Shown: piece by piece, positions 18,074 to 26,810 of the stretch | Position numbering within the stretch: position 1 is the first letter of the stretch | Layout of the letters: every line of letters begins with the position of its first letter | NCBI RefSeq assembly: GCF_029872155.1 | Contig: NZ_JARXLA010000004.1 | Span: forward strand, 1-64,000 | Origin: Hyphomicrobium sp. D-2 | GTDB taxonomy: Bacteria; Pseudomonadota; Alphaproteobacteria; Rhizobiales; Hyphomicrobiaceae | Direction of reading: 5' to 3' | DNA: 64,000 nucleotides | Notes under the pieces: model-generated | Databases searched by the model: none | Told to the model about the DNA's origin: nothing | Seen by the model: only the letters and a program-made list of their open reading frames with translations | Made by a program: the position numbers and the translations under genes

Positions 18074-21073
18074 ATGACCGAACCGCAAAACAACGCCGCC
18101 AAGGCCGCAGTATGCAGCGTGCCTGCGGGCGAACCGACGCCGATTATCAAGGGTAGCCATGTCTACCTCGTCGATGGCTCGGGCTATATCTTCCGGGCTT
18201 TCCACGCCCTGCCGCCGCTGACGCGTCCATCGGATGGGCTACCGGTCGGCGCCGTGCATGGCTTCTGCGCCATGCTTTGGAAACTGCTGCGCGAGTCCAA
18301 GGCTGCCGAGGCACCGACTCATCTGGCGGTGATCTTCGACGCTTCGCGCGATAATTATCGTAATGAGATCTATCAGGCCTACAAGGCGAACCGTCCGCCC
18401 GCACCGGAAGAGCTGGTGCCGCAGTTTCCGCTGATCCGCGATGCGGTGCGCGCGTTCAATGTCGCGTGTCTTGAGATGGAAGGCTTCGAGGCCGACGACC
18501 TGATCGCAACCTATACGCGGCAGGTGGTTGCAGCCGGCGGCGATGTTACGATTGTCTCATCCGACAAGGATCTGATGCAACTCATCCAGCCGGGTGTCGT
18601 GATGTTCGACGCCATGAAGAACAAGAAGCTGGGCCGGGATGAGGTGGTCGAGAAGTTCGGTGTGCCGCCGGAGTTGGTGGTGGATGTGCAGTCGCTTGCG
18701 GGTGACGCGGTCGACAACGTGCCGGGTGTGCCGGGCATTGGCATCAAGACGGCGGCCGAGCTCATCAACGAATATGGCGATCTCGATGCGTTGCTGGAGC
18801 GCGCGAGCGAGATCAAACAGCCCAAGCGACGTGAGCGGCTGACGGAATTTGCCGATCAGGCGCGTGTCTCGCGCGAACTGGTGCGGCTGAAGGATGATGT
18901 GCCGGATCTAATTTCCGCAGACGCGCTGGGCGTGCAGGACCCTGATCCGGCGCCGCTGTTGAGCTTCCTGCGTGAGATGGAATTCAACACCCTGACGCGG
19001 CGGATCGCCGAGGCGCTGGGCACAGAGCCCCCCGCGCCGGTTGCCGTGTCGGTGGGCAGCACGGTTGCATCGAAGCGGAAAGCCAGTGCGATTTCGGATG
19101 GTTCTGCTGGGGCGGGCGACGCAGATGCGCCGGTTGCGGAATCGCCCGCTGCTGGTGCGGAGCTGCTTGCCGCTGCAGCGCGTGCTCCGTTCGATCGCTC
19201 GAAGTATAAGACGATCACGACGCGTGAAGAGCTGGAAGCGTGGGTGACGCGCGCCTATGAAACCGGACGCGTTGCGTTCGACACCGAGACGACTTCGCTC
19301 GATCCGATGCAGGCGGAGCTTGTGGGTGTGTCGCTGGCGGTTGCGCCGGGCGAGGCGTGTTACATTCCGCTGGCCCATCGCGCCAGCGCCGACAGTTTCG
19401 ATTTCGGCAGCCATGACGGCATCGAGCAGCTTTCAACCGTTGAAGCGCTGGCGCTGCTGAAGCCGCTGCTGGAAGATGCCTCGATCCTGAAGATCGGTCA
19501 GAACGTGAAATACGATCTGAACGTGCTGGCGCAGCATGGCATCGCGGTGACGCCGATCGACGACACGATGCTGATGTCGTACGCGCTGGATGCGGGCAAG
19601 GGCTCGCACGGCATGGATGATCTGGCGCTGCGCCATCTCGGTCATGTGTGCATGACGTTCGATCAGGTCGTCGCGACGCTGCCGGGCAAGAAAAAATCCG
19701 AGCGTACATTCGCGCAGGCGCCGCTCGATAAAGCGACGGAATATGCGGCCGAAGATGCGGACGTGACGCTGCGTCTGTGGCTGGTGCTGAAGCCCCGCCT
19801 TGCGGCGGAGCGCGTCGCCACCGTGTATGAAACGCTGGAGCGTCCGCTCATTTCCGTCATCGCGGGCATGGAGCGTGAAGGCATCCGCGTCGATGGCGGG
19901 ATACTTTCGCGTCTGTCATCGACGTTCGCGCAGGCAAGCGCGCGGCTTGAGGAAGAAGTGAACGGCCTCGTCGGCCACAAGTTCAATCTCGCGTCGCCAC
20001 GCCAGCTTGGCGAGTTGCTATTCGACCGGCTGCAACTGCCGGGCGGCAAGCGCACCAAGAGCGGCCAGTGGGAAACGCGCGCCGGGCTGCTGGACGATCT
20101 GGCGGCGAATGAAGATCTGCCGGACGATGCGCGCCGGCTGATCAACACGATGCTGGAGTGGCGCCAGCTGACGAAGCTACGCTCCACCTACACCGATGCG
20201 CTGCCGGGCTATGTGCACATGCGCACCGAACGCATCCATACCAGCTATTCGCTGGCGGCGACGACGACGGGGCGACTGGCTTCATCCGAACCCAACCTGC
20301 AGAACATTCCGATCCGCACCCGCGAGGGCCGCGAGATCCGCACTGCGTTCATCGCTGAAGCGGGCAGGCAGCTTATCTCTGCTGACTACAGCCAGATCGA
20401 GCTGCGCGTGCTGGCGCACGTTGCCGACATCCCGCAGCTTCGCAAAGCGTTTGACGACGGCCTCGACATTCACGCGATGACGGCGTCGGAGATGTTCGGC
20501 GTGCCGGTGGAGGGTATGCCGAGCGAAGTGCGGCGCCGTGCGAAGGCGATCAACTTCGGCATCATTTACGGTATCTCCGCGTTCGGTCTCGCCAATCAGC
20601 TTGGCATCTCGCGCGAGGAAGCCGCCGCGTACATCAAGACGTACTTCGAGCGCTTCCCCGGCATCCGCGCCTACATGGACGAGACCAAGCGCGTCGCGCA
20701 TGAACGGGGTTTCGTGGAGACGATCTTCGGCCGCCGCATCCATTATCCGGAGATCAACACCAAGAACCCGTCGATGCGCGGTTTTCTGGAGCGCGCGGCC
20801 ATCAATGCGCCGATCCAGGGCTCGGCTGCCGACATTATCCGCCGCGCAATGGCGCGCATGCCAACGGCACTGGAAGAAGCGGGCCTGAAGACGGCGAAGA
20901 TGCTGCTGCAGGTGCACGACGAACTCGTGTTCGAGGTGGCGGACGCCGAGGTTCCGGCGACATTGGCGACGGTGAAGCGGGTGATGGAAGGCGCGGCGCT
21001 GCCGGTGGTGAAGCTCGCCGTGCCGATCCGGGTTGACGCCAAGGCGGCCGGAAACTGGGAAGCGGCGCATTAA
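18074..21073 (+). CDS. polA: DNA polymerase I
   Basis: A 999-residue DNA polymerase I, for gap filling and primer removal. The 5' nuclease domain occupies about residues 25-310 (VYLVDGSGYIFRAFHALPP, EADDLIATY, GIGIKTAAELI). An Ala/Pro-rich linker precedes the 3'-5' exonuclease domain (about 395-590), where FDTETTSLD, KYDLN and AAEDADVTL keep the catalytic acids, so proofreading looks intact. The polymerase domain has ADYSQIELRVLAH (motif A, about 770), RRAKAINFGIIYGIS (motif B) and QVHDELVFEV (motif C, about 946). ATG 18074 is used because homology starts about 25 residues later. A bulged hairpin begins 17 bases after the stop. Confidence 0.97.
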   Translation: MTEPQNNAAKAAVCSVPAGEPTPIIKGSHVYLVDGSGYIFRAFHALPPLTRPSDGLPVGAVHGFCAMLWKLLRESKAAEAPTHLAVIFDASRDNYRNEIYQAYKANRPPAPEELVPQFPLIRDAVRAFNVACLEMEGFEADDLIATYTRQVVAAGGDVTIVSSDKDLMQLIQPGVVMFDAMKNKKLGRDEVVEKFGVPPELVVDVQSLAGDAVDNVPGVPGIGIKTAAELINEYGDLDALLERASEIKQPKRRERLTEFADQARVSRELVRLKDDVPDLISADALGVQDPDPAPLLSFLREMEFNTLTRRIAEALGTEPPAPVAVSVGSTVASKRKASAISDGSAGAGDADAPVAESPAAGAELLAAAARAPFDRSKYKTITTREELEAWVTRAYETGRVAFDTETTSLDPMQAELVGVSLAVAPGEACYIPLAHRASADSFDFGSHDGIEQLSTVEALALLKPLLEDASILKIGQNVKYDLNVLAQHGIAVTPIDDTMLMSYALDAGKGSHGMDDLALRHLGHVCMTFDQVVATLPGKKKSERTFAQAPLDKATEYAAEDADVTLRLWLVLKPRLAAERVATVYETLERPLISVIAGMEREGIRVDGGILSRLSSTFAQASARLEEEVNGLVGHKFNLASPRQLGELLFDRLQLPGGKRTKSGQWETRAGLLDDLAANEDLPDDARRLINTMLEWRQLTKLRSTYTDALPGYVHMRTERIHTSYSLAATTTGRLASSEPNLQNIPIRTREGREIRTAFIAEAGRQLISADYSQIELRVLAHVADIPQLRKAFDDGLDIHAMTASEMFGVPVEGMPSEVRRRAKAINFGIIYGISAFGLANQLGISREEAAAYIKTYFERFPGIRAYMDETKRVAHERGFVETIFGRRIHYPEINTKNPSMRGFLERAAINAPIQGSAADIIRRAMARMPTALEEAGLKTAKMLLQVHDELVFEVADAEVPATLATVKRVMEGAALPVVKLAVPIRVDAKAAGNWEAAH

Positions 21074-21090
21074 CGCGGGTTAGTGCCTCC

Positions 21091-21135
21091 GCACCGGCGG
21101 CGGCGGCTGGCTCCGCGGAGCGGAGTCGCCGGTGC
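21091..21135 (+). repeat. Bulged intergenic hairpin repeat, copy 1
   Basis: Outer arms GCACCGGCG and CGCCGGTGC enclose an inner CTCCGC/GCGGAG stem with extra GC-rich bases only on the 5' side. The same architecture, with compensating arm changes, recurs at 28405, 28452 and 57441. Here it lies 17 bases after the polA stop and is not followed by a T-run. Confidence 0.75.
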
Positions 21136-21270
21136 GGATAAAGCGATCAAATCTGCATCAGCCACGCTTATGTGGCCTTCAACTAAAAGCGATTGGCGCT
21201 TATCCGTCTGATGGCTGCATAATCGCCGCGGTCGGGCGAATGGGCGCTCGACTCTAGTGGAGGAATACAC

Positions 21271-21360
21271 ATGAAGGTTTGGACCAAGCCCGCAGTACGC
21301 GAGCAGGAAGTTGGCCTTGAGGTCACCTCGTACATGCCCGCAGAGATCGACATCATCTGA
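21271..21360 (+). CDS. pqqA: PqqA, PQQ precursor peptide (orphan copy 1)
   Basis: A 29-residue peptide beginning MKVWTKP and containing EVTSY, the Glu-x3-Tyr whose two side chains (Glu17, Tyr21 here) are joined to form pyrroloquinoline quinone. The tail AEIDII resembles methylotroph PqqA, which ends in AEID plus a few residues. AGTGGAGGA gives a strong ribosome-binding site 6 bases upstream, and a T-rich terminator follows 30 bases after the stop. No pqqB, C, D or E is within the window, so maturation must rely on genes elsewhere. A near-identical copy lies at 50356-50445. The assignment is by motif and length. Confidence 0.85.
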   Translation: MKVWTKPAVREQEVGLEVTSYMPAEIDII

Positions 21361-21390
21361 TGTCGCTTTCACCGTCTTCTGACGGAGCAG

Positions 21391-21420
21391 ACGGCGGCCC
21401 TTCGGGGCCGCCGTTTGTTT
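21391..21420 (+). terminator. Rho-independent terminator after pqqA copy 1
   Basis: ACGGCGGCC and GGCCGCCGT form a GC-rich stem with a CTTCG-type loop, followed by TTTGTTT. It is placed to end a short monocistronic pqqA transcript. Confidence 0.85.
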
Positions 21421-21485
21421 ATGGGTTCGAGTCGCGTGAAATTCGCCCATGCCGGGGCGGGCAGAAATCCTGCTCTGTTGGAGGA

Positions 21486-21851
21486 TCAGCGGTCGTCGGT
21501 GACGTCGCCGATACCGGGATCAGGCACGACATCCGCGCCGCGCACATAAAGGACTGAGCCGTCCTCGCGCTCGGCTTTCATATATTTGTTGAAGCCCAAA
21601 CCGAACTCTGGCTGTTCCAGCAGGCGCTCGCCGGAAAACAGGATGATGCAACCTTCCGGCGCCTGATCTTCGCGCCGCGAGTCTGCGGGCGCTTCGTCGG
21701 CATCGATCAAAGTCTGACGTTCATGGCACGCCAGCACGTTGCCGGACTTCACCATCCAGACGCTGTTGGCGTGGGCTGCGGCAGTGAGCGTGCAAAGAGC
21801 GAGCGGGATAATGGCCGCTCGCACAAGGTTTGCGTGTTTCAGGCGCTTCAT
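21486..21851 (-). CDS. Exported hypothetical protein
   Basis: A 121-residue protein that I do not assign to a family. It has a basic start MKRLKHANLVR followed by a signal peptide (AAIIPLALCTLTAAAHA), so it is probably periplasmic. The mature part is acidic, has two Cys (ACHERQ and GCIILF) that could pair, and ends [17 protein letters not shown] at 21866, overlapping the stop of the depolymerase gene, is an alternative start; either way the two are translated from one message. Confidence 0.6.
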   Translation of the reverse strand: MKRLKHANLVRAAIIPLALCTLTAAAHANSVWMVKSGNVLACHERQTLIDADEAPADSRREDQAPEGCIILFSGERLLEQPEFGLGFNKYMKAEREDGSVLYVRGADVVPDPGIGDVTDDR

Positions 21852-21862
21852 GGCTGGGCCGA

Positions 21863-23170
21863 TCACACCGGCGAAACGGCAAGCGCCGGATGGTGCACGC
21901 GGCGGGCCGTGCGCTCCGTTGGCGTTGAACCGCGCTCATATTCAACTGTGCGGATAAATTCGCGAATGCGCGGCTGAATTTCCGTCCGCCAGCGCGTGCC
22001 GTTGAACACGCCGTAGTGGCCGACGCCCTCCTGCATGTAATGCAGCTTCATGTCGTCGGGGATGTTCTCGCACAGGTCGTGCGCAGCCTGCGTCTGGCCG
22101 ATGCCGGTGATGTCGTCGCGCTCACCCTCGATAGTCATCAGCGCGGTGTCGCGGATTTCTGAGCAGTCGACCCGCATATCCCGATGCATCATCGTACCTT
22201 GCGGCAGCGCATGATCCTGGAACACCGTTTTTACGGTCTGCAGATAGAACTCCGCAGTCAGATCCATCACCGAGAGGTATTCGTCGTAGAAGGTCTGGTG
22301 CTGCTTGACGCTGTCGCAGTCGCCCTGAACGAGATTTTTGAACAGATCGACGTGCGCATTCATGTGGCGCTCAAGGTTCATTGTCATGAACCCGGTGAGC
22401 TGCATGAAGCCCGGATATACGGGGCGCATGAAGCCTGCATGCGGGAATGGCACCGTGGAAATGACGTTCTTCTCGAACCACTCAATCGGGCGATCTTCAG
22501 CCAGCTTGTTGACAGCAGTGGGGTTGCGCCGCGTGTCGATGGGGCCGCCCATAAGGATCATCGATGCGGGCTGGCACGGATCGTCCGTTGCCGCCATGTG
22601 CGCAACGGCGGCCAGTGTCGGCACCGCGGGCTGACACACGCCCATGATGTGCGTATCGGGGCCGATGACGCGCAGGAACGAGACCAGATGGTCGATGAAG
22701 TCGTCGAGATCGAAGCGGCCCATCGCCAGCGGAATGTCACGGCAATCGGTCCAGTCGGTGATGTAGACCTCGTGCTCGGGCAGCATCGCCTGCACGGTGC
22801 CACGCAACAGCGTTGCATAGTGGCCGGACATCGGCGCCACGATCAGCACCTTCGGATCGTAGCGGCGGCCGGTGAGCGCGTTTTCCTCACGCTCGAAGTG
22901 CAGCAGGTTGCAAAACGGGGTCGATGCCACAACATGCTCGCGCACAGACACCTCAACACCGCCGACGTGCGTTGTCTTGAGGCCGAAGGCGGGCTTGCCG
23001 TAGCGTCGCGTGATGTTCTCGAACACTTCGCAGGCGGCGGAGAGATGTTTGCCGTAGGGCGTGGCGGCGAACGGGTTGAACGGCCAGTCGAGCGCACTGC
23101 GCAGCCCGCTTACGCCGAAGCGCATCGGAGAAAGGACAGCGTGGGCTAGCTCATAGGCATAGTAGTGCAT
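21863..23170 (-). CDS. phaZ: Intracellular polyhydroxyalkanoate depolymerase
   Basis: A 435-residue alpha/beta-hydrolase of the intracellular PHA depolymerase family, which mobilises stored polyhydroxybutyrate. Characteristic sequence includes MHYYAYELAHAVLSPMR at the N-terminus, VLIVAPMSGHYATLLRGTV, VYITDWTDCRDIPL, and the nucleophile region GVCQPAVP with a catalytic Cys in place of Ser. Late EGERDDITG and HYGVFNG supply the Asp and His. Length is normal. The ATG at 23170 is followed at once by conserved sequence. The MaoC-type hydratase at 55978 may serve the same polymer pathway, but no synthase gene is in the window. Confidence 0.95.
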   Translation of the reverse strand: MHYYAYELAHAVLSPMRFGVSGLRSALDWPFNPFAATPYGKHLSAACEVFENITRRYGKPAFGLKTTHVGGVEVSVREHVVASTPFCNLLHFEREENALTGRRYDPKVLIVAPMSGHYATLLRGTVQAMLPEHEVYITDWTDCRDIPLAMGRFDLDDFIDHLVSFLRVIGPDTHIMGVCQPAVPTLAAVAHMAATDDPCQPASMILMGGPIDTRRNPTAVNKLAEDRPIEWFEKNVISTVPFPHAGFMRPVYPGFMQLTGFMTMNLERHMNAHVDLFKNLVQGDCDSVKQHQTFYDEYLSVMDLTAEFYLQTVKTVFQDHALPQGTMMHRDMRVDCSEIRDTALMTIEGERDDITGIGQTQAAHDLCENIPDDMKLHYMQEGVGHYGVFNGTRWRTEIQPRIREFIRTVEYERGSTPTERTARRVHHPALAVSPV

Positions 23171-23488
23171 CGCCGGGCCTCCTGCTGCAGTGCAGCGTCA
23201 TTTCAGAGCTCCGCATGTCTCACGACATGGAATATGCATTTTAGAAAAGCATCACACTGGAGCTACTGCCAAGCGAAAATCATATAAGTTTTTTGTAGCC
23301 ATGCTGTTTCTTTTCAGACACTTCCCGCAGCGCGGTGATATGGCGCTGTTACAACCAGGGGTGATGGTCGCCAGCGTCGCACCGCGTGGCCGCATCCCAA
23401 AAGTGCCGTTTAATTGTGGTTTTGTGCGCTGCCCGATCGGATTGCTGCGTTCGCTGCGTCCGCTTTCGACAAGCCAACAGAGGCCAAT
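23171..23488. other. Divergent intergenic region
   Basis: 318 bases between the divergently transcribed PHA depolymerase and AsmA-like genes. A relatively AT-rich stretch at about 23225-23300 is the likeliest promoter zone. No RNA gene or small ORF is evident. Confidence 0.5.
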
Positions 23489-25864
23489 ATGACGAACACC
23501 AGGCCGCCCGGCAGGGGCTCCCCGCATCATCCGCAGCGACCGGTTTATCCGGCTAATCCGCGTGGACAACAGGCCTACGGTGCAAACCTGCCCCATGGTT
23601 TTGCGGGTGAACGGCGCCCAATCCAGCCACCGCCGCCCCGTCGCGGCTCGCCGATTCGCTCGCTGGCGATCTTTGGCGGCCTGGCTTTGGTGGTGGTTGG
23701 CGGCGGCGCGGCGGCGTTTCTGGCCATGTCGCCACCGACGGATCTGCTGCAGCGGGAGATCATCGCGGCCGTGAAGCGCGAGACCGGCCGCGATCTGGTG
23801 ATCGGCGGCGGCGCTTCGTTCACCCTGTTCCCCTCGGCCGGCGTGCGTCTTAACGATGTCAGCCTGTCGCCGCCCCCCGGCATGGAGGGCGAGCCGCTGG
23901 TGCGGATGACGAGCTTTGACGTCGGCGTGCGCCTTCTGCCGTTGCTCAGCCAGCAGGTGGTAGTGGACCGGGTCGAGCTGAACAATCCGGTTTTCGTGTT
24001 GCGCGTTGATGCCGATGGGCGCCGAAGCTGGGATATGGCAGCTGTTTCCGGGCATGACGTTCCGGCGTTGCCGGGCTCGGAAGGGCGGCGGCTGCGGTTC
24101 GGCGGCCCTCTGATGCGCAGCGGCGGTCTGATGGATCTGATTGTCAGCCCGGCGCATGCGGCTGCCCCCGGCCCGGCGGCGATATCGCTGAACGAGATCG
24201 TTATTCATAATGGCGCCCTGCGCTATCAGGACGATCGCAACGGCGCTTGGGGCCGGTTCGATGGGTTGAACGCGCACTTTTCCATGCCGGCCATGGATGC
24301 GCCGCTTAACGGCTCGGGTCTGCTGATGGCAGATGGCGAGAAGTTTTCATTCAAGACGCAGTTGACTACTCCGGCTGATCTCGCGGCCCAGAAGCCCGCC
24401 AAGCTGGCGCTTTCGATTTCCGGCACGCCGTTGAGCCTCACCTATGATGGCACGGTTGGCGGCGAGCAGGGCGCGGGCAGCATCGTCGCCAGTTCGCCTT
24501 CTCTTTCGGCCTTTGCCAACTGGTGGAGCAACGGCAACGCGAAGCTGCCGCCGCAGCTTGCATCCGGCGAAGTAACTTTCAGCGCCAACATGAATGCCAA
24601 TCCGCAGGGCGTGGCGTTCTCAGCGATTGAGTTCAAGGCTGGTCCGGCTGCCGCCAAGGGGTCGGCAAGCTTTGCGGATCGTGCAGGCGAGAGGCCGCTT
24701 GTTACCGCCGATCTGGCGGTTTCCGGGCTGGACTTCGCGGTGCTCTCCCTCGCCGCTGACCTGCGCCAGACGGGCAGCGGTGCAGCTCAGGCTGCTGCGC
24801 CCCGGCCGACACCGCTAAGCTTTGATGACTTGCTTGGGCCGGGCGAGAAAGCCGGCGAAGAGCAAGGCTCGCCGCAGTCCATTGAGGAACTGCTGAATGC
24901 GCCGCATCCGGGCCCCCGCGTGCAGGGCTATACGCGCCGGGCAGGCTGGAGCGATGAGCCGATCGATATCAAGGCGCTGGGGCTTGCGGACGCGAATGTG
25001 CGGCTGGCGCTGGCGAACGTCACCTATAAGGAGACACGTATCGACCGCGCCCAGGTGAACATATCGGTCCGCGATATGGTGGCGAAGGTTAATCTGGCCG
25101 ACGCGCAGCTCTATGGCGGCACCGGCAAGGGTGTGATCACGCTTGATGCCTCATCTCCGCAGCCGGCATTTTCATCCAATATCGATCTGGCGGGTGTCGA
25201 TGCCGGGCCGATGCTGCGCGATGCGGCGGAAGTGGATTGGGTGAGCGGCCGGGCGAATGTGGCCTGGAATGTTTCGGGCACGGGCAACACCGAGGCGGCG
25301 CTGGTGGCCTCGCTCAATGGCACTTCACAGGCTTCGATCCGCGACGGCGCGGTGGCGGGCTTCGACATCGGCAGCGCGCTGGGTGCTCTGGCTAACGGCA
25401 GCGTGCCGAACCTTGAGCGCGATCCGTCGCGCCGGACACCATTCCGGTCGCTGACAGGAACGTTCACCATTACCAACGGCGTCGCCAGCAACAACGATCT
25501 GCAACTCGACAGCCCGCATGTTCATGCGAGCGGCGATGGCACGGTGAACCTGTCGCAGCGAACGCTGGACTACACGCTGCGCCCGAAGCTGGTGGCAGAT
25601 CTCGGCGGCGATGGCGGCGAACGCAATGCGCTGGGTATCGAGGTTCCGGTGCGCATTACTGGCCCTCTGGATGAGCCGCGATTCGCACCCGATATCGCCG
25701 GCGCGCTGAACAGTCAGGGCACTGTCGACGCGGTAAAAGAGATCGGCCGCCAGTTGAAGGGAAAGAACGCGGGCGAAGTGGTGAAGGACCTGTTCGGCAA
25801 GGAAGAGGGCGGCGGTCCGTCTAAGGCCGAAAAACTGCTCGAAGGGCTCTTTGGCAGGCAGTGA
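23489..25864 (+). CDS. AsmA family protein
   Basis: A 791-residue envelope protein of the AsmA family, whose larger relatives form bridges that move lipid between inner and outer membrane. A Pro/Gly-rich cytoplasmic start is followed by one membrane segment (LAIFGGLALVVVGGGAAAF, about 52-72) and then by the AsmA N-terminal pattern with GRDLVIGGGASFTLFPSAG and VRLNDVSLSPPPGM. The C-terminal AsmA_2 region contains VAWNVSGTG, LTGTFTITNGVASNNDLQLDS-like sequence and LRPKLVADLGG. AGAGG precedes the ATG. It stands alone, so its partner pathway is unknown. Confidence 0.88.
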   Translation: MTNTRPPGRGSPHHPQRPVYPANPRGQQAYGANLPHGFAGERRPIQPPPPRRGSPIRSLAIFGGLALVVVGGGAAAFLAMSPPTDLLQREIIAAVKRETGRDLVIGGGASFTLFPSAGVRLNDVSLSPPPGMEGEPLVRMTSFDVGVRLLPLLSQQVVVDRVELNNPVFVLRVDADGRRSWDMAAVSGHDVPALPGSEGRRLRFGGPLMRSGGLMDLIVSPAHAAAPGPAAISLNEIVIHNGALRYQDDRNGAWGRFDGLNAHFSMPAMDAPLNGSGLLMADGEKFSFKTQLTTPADLAAQKPAKLALSISGTPLSLTYDGTVGGEQGAGSIVASSPSLSAFANWWSNGNAKLPPQLASGEVTFSANMNANPQGVAFSAIEFKAGPAAAKGSASFADRAGERPLVTADLAVSGLDFAVLSLAADLRQTGSGAAQAAAPRPTPLSFDDLLGPGEKAGEEQGSPQSIEELLNAPHPGPRVQGYTRRAGWSDEPIDIKALGLADANVRLALANVTYKETRIDRAQVNISVRDMVAKVNLADAQLYGGTGKGVITLDASSPQPAFSSNIDLAGVDAGPMLRDAAEVDWVSGRANVAWNVSGTGNTEAALVASLNGTSQASIRDGAVAGFDIGSALGALANGSVPNLERDPSRRTPFRSLTGTFTITNGVASNNDLQLDSPHVHASGDGTVNLSQRTLDYTLRPKLVADLGGDGGERNALGIEVPVRITGPLDEPRFAPDIAGALNSQGTVDAVKEIGRQLKGKNAGEVVKDLFGKEEGGGPSKAEKLLEGLFGRQ

Positions 25865-26009
25865 GCCTCTCATGAGCCACATGGGCGGAAAGGGCCTAAA
25901 ACAGGCCTCTAAATGGCTTTTTCGACCACTGAGCTTTACGGGCGAAACTGCGACATAGAATTTTTCGATTAGGGGCAAAATTTCGCTTGCGTAGGGGGGG
26001 GGTTGGCCT

Positions 26010-26121
26010 CATATGACCCCTCTCCGTTCGTCCACCTGCCCCTAAGGTCGAGGTTTTCCAGAACCCCCAAGGTAAGGAGCGGACGGGTCACCTCTATCTG
26101 CTGGTTGGGGAGGGTCATATG
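26010..26121 (+). promoter_or_regulatory. Structured speD leader sequestering the start codon
   Basis: Bases 26010-26025 (CATATGACCC then CTCTCC) can pair with 26107-26121 (GGGGA then GGGTCATATG): fifteen base pairs including one G-U, with one bulged C. The 3' arm contains both the speD ribosome-binding site GGGGAGG and the ATG at 26119, so folding would block translation. The 5' arm also contains the ATG of a ten-codon upstream ORF, so its translation and the closed structure exclude each other. This is seen in the sequence; the trigger (polyamine, SAM or other) is inference. Confidence 0.65.
26013..26045 (+). CDS. Possible upstream leader peptide of speD
   Basis: ATG at 26013 opens a ten-codon frame encoding MTPLRSSTCP and stopping with TAA at 26043-26045. 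A run of nine G (25994-26002) lies 10 bases upstream and may serve for ribosome binding. Its start codon lies inside the 5' arm that can pair with the speD start region, suggesting translation-coupled control. It is too short to judge by codon use. Confidence 0.4.
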   Translation: MTPLRSSTCP

Positions 26122-26682
26122 GCCTTTAATGACACCCTCTTCCAATTGGGGATGGACTTGACTCGTTCAAGCACCGCCCAAGAGGAAGATCATCGTGTGC
26201 CTGCGCCTGTTGTAGCGCACGACGATAGGAAAGACTATTTCATCGAGCGTGACGGGATGCGCTACGCAGGAACCCACCTTCTGGTGGACCTGTTCGGCGG
26301 TCGTCGTTTCGATGACATCGAGCACATTGCAAGCACGCTCAAGCGTTGCGCGGACGCAGCGGGGGCAACCCTTCTGCACACGCATCTGCACCACTTCTCG
26401 CCGCAAGGCGGAGTGGCGGGCGTTGCCGTTCTGGCGGAGAGCCACATCTCCATTCACAGCTGGCCCGAGGCTGATTATGCAGCCCTCGACGTCTTCATGT
26501 GTGGGAATGCTCAGCCGGAAAAGTGCATCGAGATCCTGCGCGAAGCCTTCAGCGTCCGCGAAGTCGTGGTGAAAACCCACCATCGCGGCACTGAGCTGGA
26601 AGACCGTAAGTGGCAGGCTGTCCGGCCCAAGCTGGCTCCTGTACAGATGAAGAGCGCGAGGCGATCGAAGCGCGCAGCCTGA
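26119..26682 (+). CDS. speD: S-adenosylmethionine decarboxylase proenzyme
   Basis: A 187-residue pyruvoyl enzyme that decarboxylates SAM for spermidine synthesis. GTHLLVDLFGG starts the fold; AESHISIHSWPE contains the self-cleavage site between Glu107 and Ser108, the latter becoming pyruvate, and the processing His113; DVFMCG supplies Cys128. Class 1B enzymes are usually about 120-140 residues; here about 45 extra residues precede the domain and a short basic tail follows. The ATG at 26119 has a strong GGGGAGG site that lies within a predicted stem, so expression may be controlled at translation. No spermidine synthase is adjacent. Confidence 0.95.
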   Translation: MAFNDTLFQLGMDLTRSSTAQEEDHRVPAPVVAHDDRKDYFIERDGMRYAGTHLLVDLFGGRRFDDIEHIASTLKRCADAAGATLLHTHLHHFSPQGGVAGVAVLAESHISIHSWPEADYAALDVFMCGNAQPEKCIEILREAFSVREVVVKTHHRGTELEDRKWQAVRPKLAPVQMKSARRSKRAA

Positions 26683-26810
26683 CGGCTGTCTGCTCGGATT
26701 GGCCCTCCCCGCTCTTCCGGCCTTGTTTCTGCCTTGTCCTTGGGCGACGCAGCGGTGAAAATGCCGCTGTGTCGCTCAGGATTCGGGTGGGTGGCCAAGC
26801 GCAGGGGACG

